From: Bacteroidaceae bacterium
Lineage (GTDB): Bacteria > Bacteroidota > Bacteroidia > Bacteroidales > Bacteroidaceae
Direction of reading: 5' to 3'
DNA: 64,000 nucleotides
NCBI GenBank assembly: GCA_017398805.1
Contig: JAFQEZ010000095.1
Location: forward strand, 41,016-105,015
A program made the translations under genes and the position numbers. Numbering within the stretch: position 1 is the stretch's first letter; each line of letters opens with the position of its first letter. This document shows positions 1 to 8,000 of the stretch, piece after piece. The notes beneath the pieces were generated by a model that did no database searches, was not told the DNA's origin, and saw nothing but the letters and a program-made list of their open reading frames with translations.

Positions 1-40
1 TTGCCCATTCCTTCTTTTGGGTATTGGTTAATTCTGCCAT
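1..40 (-). CDS. Leftward phage gene, 5' end only
   Basis: Only the first 13 codons (MAELTNTQKKEWA) are inside the window; the gene continues beyond base 1. A strong AGGAGG ribosome binding site lies just upstream of the ATG on the minus strand (about 45-52), unusually good for Bacteroidales, so this is a real start. The N-terminus resembles, from memory, small HTH proteins of Bacteroidales Mu-like phages (terminase small subunit / DUF1804 type), but 13 residues cannot prove it. It diverges from the capsid operon. Confidence 0.5.
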   Translation of the reverse strand, partial: MAELTNTQKKEWA

Positions 41-208
41 TTTGACCTCCTTTTTTATTGCAAAATTCGCTGTAAAAATGGTAATAAAAAAAGCAGTTCC
101 GCATCATAACGTTTTAAGACGGCATCATAACGCTGTAAAGTTTTATGATAAAATGGCGATTTGTTCAGCAATAAAAAAGAGCTCAATTTTGCATTGACAA
201 CAGCAAAA
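41..208. promoter_or_regulatory. Divergent promoter region with tandem 11-bp repeat
   Basis: This noncoding stretch separates the leftward gene from the rightward head operon. It contains GCATCATAACG twice, at 101-111 and 122-132, spaced 21 bp (two helical turns), the usual look of a tandem operator. A TTTTGC element near 187-192 could be the -7 box for the head operon. No known regulator site was recognised. Confidence 0.4.
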
Positions 209-1258
209 ATGACAAGCGGAATGAGTAAGTATTTTAATATGAAAATTGACGGGCGATCCTGTACGATTTATCTGTATGGAGACATTGGAGACTGCTACGA
301 TGTACGTAGCGGTGATATAGCCCGTGAGCTCGCGGAGGCCGAGGCGAATTGCGAGAGAATAGATGTGCGCATTAACAGTAATGGCGGCGATGTATTTTCC
401 GGAATAGCCATTTTTAATCTGTTGAGGAATAGCAGAGCTGATATACATATCTATATAGATGGTGTTGCTGCAAGTATGGCAAGTGTGATTGCCCTGTGCG
501 GTAAACCTGTCGAGATGAGCAAGTATGCCAGGTTGATGCTGCATAGTGTCTCGGGAGGTTGCTATGGCAACAAGAAAGAGATGCAGAGGTGTATCAGTGA
601 GATTGAAAGTTTGGAGGACACATTGAGCCAAATGTATTCCGTAAGATTGGGCGTAGCCAAGGAGGAGATTAAGGCTCTGTATTTCGACAATGAAGATCAT
701 TGGCTGACTGCTGACGAGGCTTTGAATTTGGGATTTATTGATGCGATATACGATGCAGACCCTGTTCCGGTGGACAGTACCCCTGAACAGATATACACAA
801 TATTCAATAACCGGCTTGAAAAGCCACAAAAATTTAATCAAATGAATTTAGACGAATTGAAAAAGCGACCTTGCTTCAAGGATTGCGCTACCGATGATGA
901 TGCCTACAAGGTAATCGGTAACTTGGAAACAGAAGCCGGCAAAGTGTCCGGGTTGGAGAAAGAGAATGCTCAGCTCAAAGATGAGATTAAGGCTTACAAG
1001 GATAAGGCCGAGGCAGATGCTGCCAATGAGAGAAAGGCTCTCCTTGATGCAGCAGAGGAGGACGGCCGTATTGATGCCGGCACTCGTTCCATCTATGAGA
1101 ATATGCTGAAGGAACACCCAGAGGATGGCAAGAAAGCTCTTAAAGCTCTTGCTCCCAAACGCAAGGTGTTGAATGACCTTAAGGTTACTCCCGGCAATGA
1201 GAGTCCTTGGGAGATGCGTCAGCGTCAAATCAGAGAAAATAGAAACAACCGTAAATAA
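209..1258 (+). CDS. Phage prohead protease (ClpP-like) fused to scaffold
   Basis: The N-terminal about 200 residues are a ClpP/S49-type serine protease: glycine-rich NSNGGDVFSG, catalytic serine in GVAASMAS (about residue 89) and histidine in RLMLHSVSGG (about residue 112). The last about 130 residues are charged and coiled-coil-like (KENAQLKDEIKAYKDKAEAD), the usual fused scaffolding domain. It should cleave scaffold and capsid precursors during head maturation. The frame is open from a TTG at 161; ATG 209 or ATG 221 are more likely starts, since the protease fold begins only after them. The major capsid gene follows 11 bp downstream, as expected for this module. Confidence 0.85.
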   Translation: MTSGMSKYFNMKIDGRSCTIYLYGDIGDCYDVRSGDIARELAEAEANCERIDVRINSNGGDVFSGIAIFNLLRNSRADIHIYIDGVAASMASVIALCGKPVEMSKYARLMLHSVSGGCYGNKKEMQRCISEIESLEDTLSQMYSVRLGVAKEEIKALYFDNEDHWLTADEALNLGFIDAIYDADPVPVDSTPEQIYTIFNNRLEKPQKFNQMNLDELKKRPCFKDCATDDDAYKVIGNLETEAGKVSGLEKENAQLKDEIKAYKDKAEADAANERKALLDAAEEDGRIDAGTRSIYENMLKEHPEDGKKALKALAPKRKVLNDLKVTPGNESPWEMRQRQIRENRNNRK

Positions 1259-1269
1259 ATTGTGAGATT

Positions 1270-2220
1270 ATGGCAATAGTAGTTAAAAACACGAATTACA
1301 ATGGCGAGGTTCTTGAGCGCATTTTGACCCTCGCGTCCACGGGTAACGAACTCGTGGATAAGGGATTGATTATGGTCATCCCCGGTGTAGAAAAGAAGAT
1401 CAGTTTGCCGCGTATCAAGACCGGCAAGATGTTGCAGAAACGTAAGGAGGATCCTGCCAAGACTGACAGCAAGGGCGACTTCAACTATGACGAGAAGTCT
1501 CTCGACCCAGAGGACTTTATGGCATTTACCATGTTCAATCCTCGTACGTTTGAGCATGTATGGCGCAAGTGGCAGCCTAAGGGTAACCTTGTTTTTGCCG
1601 AGCTTCCCCCTGAAGGCCAGAACGCATTGCTTGAAGAGTTGTCAAAGCGGGTGCAGTTCGAGTTGGGCTGGCACTATGTGAATGGTGAGTTCGTAAAGGA
1701 CGGTACCGATGAGCAGCTTATGAACGGTATTCTTACACAGGCTGCCAAGGATACTGATTGCATTGTCGTACAGAGTACAGAAACCACAATGATTGGTAAA
1801 CTTAAGGCTGTGCGCAAGGCTATTCCAAATGCGGTGCGCAACAATCCTAACTTGTGCATCATTATGAGCATCGCAGACTTTGACAAGTATGACGATGAAC
1901 TTACAGAGCGCGAGAATAAGAATGCTTCGGAAACGGAGGTGAACCGCAAGCGTTACAAGGGTATTCCTATTGAGACCATCGCGGATTGGCCTGAGGACGT
2001 GATTGTCGCAACCCTCTGTTCGCCCAGTGCAGACGGCAACCTTTTCGCTGCTGTGAACTTGCAGGATGACGAGGATGTAATCCAGATCGACAAGTGGTCT
2101 AACGCGAGTGAGCTTTACTTCTTCAAGTTGTTGATGAAGGCTGACACCAACATCGCATTTGGCGAGGAGTTCATTGTGCTTGATACACGTGAGAACCCCA
2201 AGTTTGTTGTTGCGGGTTAA
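1270..2220 (+). CDS. Phage major capsid protein
   Basis: A 316-residue acidic protein directly after the protease-scaffold gene, the standard place for the major capsid protein. Size and composition (HK97-like, with long acidic helices and a KRYKGIPIETIADWPEDVIVAT segment typical of the P-domain/A-domain region) agree with phage capsid proteins of Bacteroidales. No enzyme motifs are seen. The family is assigned from memory and synteny rather than from a diagnostic motif. It would form the icosahedral head shell. Confidence 0.8.
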   Translation: MAIVVKNTNYNGEVLERILTLASTGNELVDKGLIMVIPGVEKKISLPRIKTGKMLQKRKEDPAKTDSKGDFNYDEKSLDPEDFMAFTMFNPRTFEHVWRKWQPKGNLVFAELPPEGQNALLEELSKRVQFELGWHYVNGEFVKDGTDEQLMNGILTQAAKDTDCIVVQSTETTMIGKLKAVRKAIPNAVRNNPNLCIIMSIADFDKYDDELTERENKNASETEVNRKRYKGIPIETIADWPEDVIVATLCSPSADGNLFAAVNLQDDEDVIQIDKWSNASELYFFKLLMKADTNIAFGEEFIVLDTRENPKFVVAG

Positions 2221-2253
2221 GGCTATTTTTACTAACCAATAAACAAGAAGGAC

Positions 2254-2556
2254 ATGAAAAAGGATAAACAGACTACAGTAGAAGTTGTCACTGCGGCAAC
2301 TGAAGGAACTGCTCCCGTGGCAACAGTTGAAACAGCTCCTGATGCGACCATCGAAAACGGTGCAGCCGAGGCCGAAGCACCAGAGGCCGTGGAGGAGGCT
2401 CAAGAGCCTGTAAAGGTTGTTGTAAAGCGACTTTTCCGCGACAAGTTTACTCCTACCATCTATTACAAGGTTGGGCAGGAGGTGGCATTTGACGCGGAAC
2501 GTGCCGAGAACCTTGTTTCTCGCGGATTGGTCGAATATGCTAAAACCGTAGAGTAA
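2254..2556 (+). CDS. Small acidic head-associated protein
   Basis: A 100-residue protein with an Ala/Glu/Thr-rich disordered N-terminus (1-50) and a compact basic C-terminal half (VVVKRLFRDKFTPTIYYKVG). An AAGGA box precedes the ATG. It lies between the capsid gene and the amidase, and its stop overlaps the next start (TAATG). The disordered arm plus small beta domain suggests a head decoration or completion protein, but this is inference from position. Confidence 0.6.
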   Translation: MKKDKQTTVEVVTAATEGTAPVATVETAPDATIENGAAEAEAPEAVEEAQEPVKVVVKRLFRDKFTPTIYYKVGQEVAFDAERAENLVSRGLVEYAKTVE

Positions 2557-3020
2557 TGGCTAAACTTAAGTATTTAGTTCTACATTGTACCGCCACGCCG
2601 GAAGGCCGTGAAGTATCTTCAGACGACATACGAGCATGGCACACTACCCCGGTGAGTAAGGGTGGCCGTGGATGGAGTCAGGTAGGCTATACAGACCTGA
2701 TACATCTGAATGGCGAGGTCGAGCGCCTTGTCGATAACAACGAAGATGCGAATGTCGACCATTGGGAAATAACCAATGGGGCCAAAGGTTACAATTCAAT
2801 CAGCAGGCACGTTGTGTATGTCGGCGGTGTGGTTGCAGACGGCAAAACAACGAAAGACACTCGTACTAAGGCGCAGAAGGCTGCAATGGAGGCTTATGTG
2901 AAGGAATTCCATAAAAAGCACCCGAATGTTCGTATCATTGGACACAATGAGGTCGCGGCTAAGGATTGCCCGTCGTTCGATGTTCAGGTCTGGCTTAAGG
3001 AAATAGGTATAAACCAATAA
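2556..3020 (+). CDS. N-acetylmuramoyl-L-alanine amidase (endolysin)
   Basis: A 154-residue Amidase_2 (T7 lysozyme/PGRP fold) enzyme that cuts the bond between muramic acid and the peptide stem. The zinc ligands are visible: His10 in LVLHCTATPEG, His130 in IIGHNE and Cys138 in KDCPSFDV. There is no signal peptide or cell-wall-binding domain, so it would depend on a holin, and the next gene is holin-like. The position inside the head-tail operon, rather than at an end, is notable for a lysis gene. Confidence 0.9.
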   Translation: MAKLKYLVLHCTATPEGREVSSDDIRAWHTTPVSKGGRGWSQVGYTDLIHLNGEVERLVDNNEDANVDHWEITNGAKGYNSISRHVVYVGGVVADGKTTKDTRTKAQKAAMEAYVKEFHKKHPNVRIIGHNEVAAKDCPSFDVQVWLKEIGINQ

Positions 3021-3031
3021 AACGAGTGGAT

Positions 3032-3571
3032 ATGGAGTTCAGCGAAATACTCAATTACATACTGGGCGGCGGGGTGTTGGCACTTCTTATCGGTGTGTTG
3101 ACGCTCAAGGCGACGGTCCGCGAGGCGAATGCCAAGGCGGAACAGGCGAAGGCTGAAGCGGAGAGGGCAAAGGCTGAAGCTGAGTCAGTGCGTATTGACA
3201 ACGCTGAACACGCCACCCGTATATTGATAGAAAACATTGTAGAACCTTTAAGAGCTGAGTTGCATGAAACCAGAACAGAATTGCATGAAACTAAAGAGGA
3301 ACTTCGCGGTACCAAAAAGGAACTCGGTGCAACCAAACGAGAGATGGCGAGGGTTCGAAAGGCTATCGGTGGTGCTAACAACTGTAAGCATTCTGATAAC
3401 TGCCCTGTTCTTTTCAAGCTGCGCGACCTCTCGAAAGATGGAGCTTATGAAACAGGAGACCTTTTCGCAGAGCATCGCGGACAGCACTGTATCCGTAGTG
3501 ATACAGAGAACGGTGGAAAAAATTCCAATGTCGGAAGTGAAGTTGGAGATCCCGACGGAAAACCTCCTTAA
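3032..3571 (+). CDS. Holin-like membrane protein with coiled coil
   Basis: A single N-terminal membrane segment (ILNYILGGGVLALLIGVLTL) is followed by a long Ala/Glu/Lys heptad region (KAEQAKAEAERAKAEAES) and a charged tail with NCKHSDNCPV. One transmembrane helix plus cytoplasmic coil next to an amidase fits a holin or inner-membrane lysis protein. The ATG at 3032 is preferred to the GTG at 3026. The last about 80 codons overlap the next gene in another frame, and the C-terminus reads like sequence constrained by that second frame. Confidence 0.6.
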   Translation: MEFSEILNYILGGGVLALLIGVLTLKATVREANAKAEQAKAEAERAKAEAESVRIDNAEHATRILIENIVEPLRAELHETRTELHETKEELRGTKKELGATKREMARVRKAIGGANNCKHSDNCPVLFKLRDLSKDGAYETGDLFAEHRGQHCIRSDTENGGKNSNVGSEVGDPDGKPP

Positions 3572-3869
3572 ACTTCCCGAAAAGGCAGAATACAGAATGA
3601 AAAAAGGCCAGGCGAGTGCGACTGTAAAAATTAGAAATGACACAGTTTACATAGACGCTGCTTGTGATAGCTTGCAGATTATGTGCGAATATTACGAAAG
3701 CAAATACAACCTGTACAAAAATGGGTACGATGAATTACGTAGCATGCAGGTTGATACGAGCGAAAAGCGTTCGAACCCCATTAAAACGGTGTTCATATCA
3801 TTCTTTGTCGGTGTTGTCATCGGCATATTACTAACAATCATTGTAAAACTCAAATTCAGAATACTATGA
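3327..3869 (+). CDS. Lipoprotein with C-terminal membrane helix (u-spanin-like)
   Basis: The frame is open from ATG 3264, but GTG 3327 has the best ribosome binding site (AAAGGAA five bases upstream) and gives an Arg-containing n-region, a hydrophobic run and a lipobox (TALFFSSC, Cys at about residue 32). The middle is a periplasmic region (KIRNDTVYIDAACDSL) and the C-terminus has a transmembrane helix (FISFFVGVVIGILLTIIV). An outer-membrane lipid anchor plus an inner-membrane helix in one chain is the layout of unimolecular spanins, which fuse the two membranes at lysis. It overlaps the holin-like gene out of frame by about 245 bp. Confidence 0.6.
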   Translation: MQPNERWRGFERLSVVLTTVSILITALFFSSCATSRKMELMKQETFSQSIADSTVSVVIQRTVEKIPMSEVKLEIPTENLLKLPEKAEYRMKKGQASATVKIRNDTVYIDAACDSLQIMCEYYESKYNLYKNGYDELRSMQVDTSEKRSNPIKTVFISFFVGVVIGILLTIIVKLKFRIL

Positions 3870-4348
3870 AGAAGTTTATTTATGGAATTGCTGCCGTGAA
3901 ATTCAAGGATATGATTCTTGGCTATATAGAGAAGGGGTCATTCGATTGGGGCGGACAGAAGGGCGAGAGTATAGATGTGGATGCAGAACAGGTTTCTGGT
4001 GCTTCTGTCTTTACGCTTGTCACAAAGAACGGTACCATCAGCCCAACATTCAACATCATCCAGCTGGATTATGCCAACCTTAAGGCTTGTCTCGGTGGTA
4101 CTTTGGTCGGTTCGGAGAGTGAACCTACAGGTTGGAAAGCACCTTCGGAACTTGTCGAACTTCGCGGTGAGTTCAATATTGACTTTGTCAGCGGTCAGAC
4201 AATTACAATTCCCAACGCATTGTTGATGTCTAACCTTGGTGGCAAATTGACTTTGACCGAGGTGTCGAAGCTGGAGTGTCAGCTTAAGATCAATGCGCCA
4301 GAGGATGGCGGTTCTCCTTACGAAATCAACGATACCGAGGAGGGGTAA
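3866..4348 (+). CDS. Probable phage tail tube protein
   Basis: A 160-residue beta-rich protein (repeated hydrophobic/Thr strands such as SVFTLVTKNGTISPTFN and GKLTLTEVSKLECQLKI). It is placed just before the two overlapping tail-chaperone frames and the tape measure gene, where siphophage tube proteins normally lie. The start overlaps the preceding stop by 4 bp (ATGA). No motif proves the assignment; it rests on size, predicted beta content and gene order. Confidence 0.6.
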   Translation: MKKFIYGIAAVKFKDMILGYIEKGSFDWGGQKGESIDVDAEQVSGASVFTLVTKNGTISPTFNIIQLDYANLKACLGGTLVGSESEPTGWKAPSELVELRGEFNIDFVSGQTITIPNALLMSNLGGKLTLTEVSKLECQLKINAPEDGGSPYEINDTEEG

Positions 4349-4351
4349 CGT

Positions 4352-4837
4352 ATGGATGATAAAGTCATAAAGCAGATACAGCGAGAGGGGGCTGATGCCT
4401 TGTTGGATATAGGCATATCGGTTCCATTGAAGCCGTTTCGCTTACCCTTCAAGAAGTCCCCAGTGGTTCTGCGCGTGACTATGAAAAGACCTTGTTTGTC
4501 CGGGCAGATATTGATTGCCCGGACATACTTGTCTATGGGGGTTACCAGCGAAGAGATGTGGAACTTCGATAAAGAGCAGGAAATGAAGTTCATTGCAGAA
4601 CAAGGAAGCAAGATAAGCCTCATTATTGCATACGCTGTATGTAGAGGTTGGAAGCGCCCATTTGTCAAAATAATGTCGTGGTTCATACGCAACTTTATGG
4701 AGCACGATTATTTGATAGGCGTAATGAAACGCTACATAGAGCTAATGGGTACAGACCCTTTTACACCTATTATCAAATCAGCAGAGATGACGAATCCGAT
4801 GAAGCTGAGAATGAGCCAAAAGAAGAAGGGGAGTTAA
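4352..4837 (+). CDS. Tail assembly chaperone, zero frame (gpG-like)
   Basis: A 161-residue helical protein without enzyme motifs, immediately upstream of the tape measure. The C-terminal stretch GVMKRYIELMGTDPFTPII is like that of tail assembly chaperones. It ends in QKKKGS, and the next open frame is -1 relative to it and continues to the tape-measure start. This is the G/GT arrangement of long-tailed phages, in which a minority of ribosomes shift to make a longer protein that binds the tape measure. Confidence 0.6.
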   Translation: MDDKVIKQIQREGADALLDIGISVPLKPFRLPFKKSPVVLRVTMKRPCLSGQILIARTYLSMGVTSEEMWNFDKEQEMKFIAEQGSKISLIIAYAVCRGWKRPFVKIMSWFIRNFMEHDYLIGVMKRYIELMGTDPFTPIIKSAEMTNPMKLRMSQKKKGS

Positions 4838-5067
4838 AGACGCATTACGAAGGGTCCCATAGCCCCTTTGGGTTTGTATGGCAGATAGCAAGTAGCACAG
4901 GTTGGAGTGTCGATTACATACTAAATGGTGTCAATTATCAAACATTGATAATGATGCTTTCAGACGCACCCCGATATGTAAAGAAGAAACGACATACCGA
5001 CGACAATCTGTCCGCAGAAGATGAAGCAAACAATATTGTAGGATTTTTTCAAAGTAAACTGAAATAA
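4831..5067 (+). CDS. Tail chaperone frameshift extension (gpT-like)
   Basis: The -1 frame downstream of the previous gene encodes a plausible domain (SPFGFVWQIASSTGW, VDYILNGVNYQTLIMML, then KSKLK-type basic end) but has no well-placed start of its own. A shift at the GGGG run (4828-4831) just before the zero-frame stop would join KKKG to ELKTHYEG. No classical X XXY YYZ heptamer is seen, so slippage at AAG GGG is a proposal. The extension stops where the tape measure begins (TAATG overlap at 5067). Confidence 0.5.
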   Translation, partial: ELKTHYEGSHSPFGFVWQIASSTGWSVDYILNGVNYQTLIMMLSDAPRYVKKKRHTDDNLSAEDEANNIVGFFQSKLK

Positions 5068-8000
5068 TGAAACCGGTAGAAGTTGAGTTTTTGATGGTTG
5101 ATAAGTTGAGCTCAGGGCTCGCAAAAGGCGAACGCAAAATTGACGAGTTTGGTAGAAAAACCAAGAACGCCAATCGCAATATGGACGAGCTCAATCAGAC
5201 AACAAGCAAGGTGAGCAAGACGGTGGCAAAATTGGCATCAGCCTTTGCTATGAAAGAACTTGTCGCCAATATACTTAAAGTGCGTGGACAGTTCCAACAG
5301 TTGGAGGTGTCATTTACCACTATGCTTGGTAGCGCTGAACGTGCTGATGCACTTCTTAACCAATTGGCAAAAACTGCAGCTACTACCCCTTTTGGATTGG
5401 AAGAAGTTGGCCAAGGTGCAAAGCAGTTGTTGGCTTACGGTGTGGAGGCAGAAAAGATAAATGAAACGCTTATCCAGCTCGGCGACATTGCTGCAGGACT
5501 ATCAATTCCATTGAATGACCTTGTTTATCTCTATGGAACCACATTAGCGCAGGGTCAATTGTACACTCAAGACCTCAACCAGTTTACCAATCGCGGTATC
5601 CCTATGATTGCAGAACTCGCTAAACAGTTTGGTGTGGCTGAGAGTGAGGTTAAAGGCCTTGTTGAAGCCGGCAAGGTAGGTTTCCCTGAGGTGCAGAAGG
5701 TAATAGAAAGTCTGACCGGGGAAGGTGGAAAGTTCGGAGGACTGATGGAAGCACAGTCTAAAACAATTACGGGACAGATAAGTAATCTTGAGGATGCCAT
5801 AGCTGGGATGATGAACGAGATTGGTCAGCAACAGGAAGGTATTATCAATACAGTTCTCTCAAACATAACTTATGTCGTTGAAAATTATGAGCGCTTTGGC
5901 CGCATTTTGTTAGGACTTGTAGGTACATATGGAGTTTACAAAACGGCAGTGATGGCTGTTACGGCAGCCAAAGGATGGGCTACAGCTGCGGAGGCCTTGC
6001 ATTATAATTGGCTCCTATTGGTTGAAAAGGCACAAAAGATGCTCAATGCAACAATGCTTGCCAATCCGTATGTTCTTGTGGCAACAGCTTTGGCAGGTGT
6101 CGCGGTAGCACTAATATCTGTAAAGACAGAGGCTGAAAGACTGCAAGAGGCTGAGGAAAAGTATGAACAAGAGTTGCAAAAACTAATTGAGGCAGAACAA
6201 GAACATAAACGTCGACTGGAAGAACTTTGTTCTGTCGCTGGTGACGAGGCTGTTGCAACTGCTACTCGTGTTGAAGCACTCAATTTACTTGAGCAGAAAT
6301 ATCCCGAAATATTTGCTAAATATGATACAGAATATGAAAAGCTGAAGAATATAAAGGGGATTAAAGAGGAAATTGCAGGGCTTGAAGCGAGCAGGTCAAT
6401 TACAAGGGCAGAGAATGAGTTGGCACAAGTAGAAAAACGAATAAGAGAATTAGAGGGTAAGGTTGGACGTAAAGAACTGATACAAGTAGAAGTTGAACCT
6501 GGTAAATATATTGTATCGGAACAGACTGTTGGCGGTCGTTCTGATGCAGAAGATATGGAACTTAAAAACCTTCGAAATCGTCGTACTGTACTTAAGGCTG
6601 ATGTGCGTAAGAATGAAGTAAATAAATATTTTGAGAACTTAACAGAGATTGGCGATAAAACTATATCGTATTTAATCAAGCAGAGAACCGATCTCCTTGC
6701 GCTAATGAAAATGAAAGGGGTGAGCAGAGGAGAGATTGTTAATGGTGATGATAAACTTAAAGGAACATTTACAAAGGACGAACTTCAATATCAACTTAAT
6801 AAACTTCGTTCAGAACAGAACCGTCGTAATCTTCCGACCGAGTCAAGCTCGGATTGGGTCTCCAGTGCCAAGAAAAAATATGACGAAGCATTAAAAGCTT
6901 ATAATGAATTTCTCCAAAATGAGACGAATGACATAACACAAGAGGAATTTGAAAAGAAGGCTAAAGAACTTAAAGATGCTGTCTCTTTGGCAAAGAAAGA
7001 GTATCAAAAAGTACAGACCGAAACAGATAAAGATGGCGAAAAGGCAAAAAAGGAAGCCGAACGCAAAATTAAACTCAAGGGAGAATTGGGCGAGGAACTT
7101 GTGAAGTTACAAGAAGAGAACGATGAAGCCGAGGTCAAAACTATGCGGGATGGCTTTGAAAAGAAACTCCGCGAAATTGAGAATGAGTATACAGCACGCA
7201 TAAACGAGATAAACAGCCTTGAAGCTAAATGGAAACGAGAAAATGAGGACGCTGGTGTTGCTACCGGTGAGAATGGTCTAACCGAGGAGCAGGTCAATGC
7301 ATTGCAAGCAGCTCGCGATTTAGCAGAAAAGAATCGAGTAAAAGCGGCAAAAGAGGTAGCACGCGAAAATCAAAAGGAGGAGACGGCTGCGATGGTTGAA
7401 TACCTCAAGCAGTATGGTTCTTTTCAGCAACAGAAACTTGCCATTGCGGAGGAGTATGCTGCTCTTATCGCTGATGTGGATGCTTCGGCAGTAAGTGAGA
7501 GTACGAAACAGTGGCAAAAGGCAAAATTACTCAAGGAACAGAAGCAGAGAGAATCGTCCCTCTCTTTTGAGAATATAAGCCGAGGTATAGATTGGAATGC
7601 GTTGTTTAGTGGCATAGGCAATCTTACACAGGAGATGCTTGTTCCTATGATGGAACAGTTGCAAGCCTATGTGAAGACTGATGAGTATGCAACTGCTGAT
7701 GCGCAGACCCAACAGGAGGTTACTGCTCTTATACAGGAACTGCGTCAATATGTCGGTACCGACCAAAGTGTAACCTGGAAAGACCTTGACCAGGCGATAA
7801 AGGATTTTACTCAGTCTGTGGCAGCCTATGATAACGCGAAGAAGGCGGAGGATAGTGCTGTTGCAGCTCGTGAGGCTGGTAGGCAGAAACTCGCTTCCGG
7901 CGAGATAAGCGCAGAAGAGTTCAGGCACCTGGAGGAGGAAGCGGATCGCCTTGGTAATGCAACAGCAACAGCCAGGGACTCGATGGAGTTCTTTGCAGAT

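Noticed and set aside
4648-4830. Independent start of the tail-chaperone -1 frame at ATG 4648
   Set aside because: The translation before about 4,830 does not look like a protein domain, whereas the zero frame does; a frameshift fits better, though an internal start cannot be excluded.
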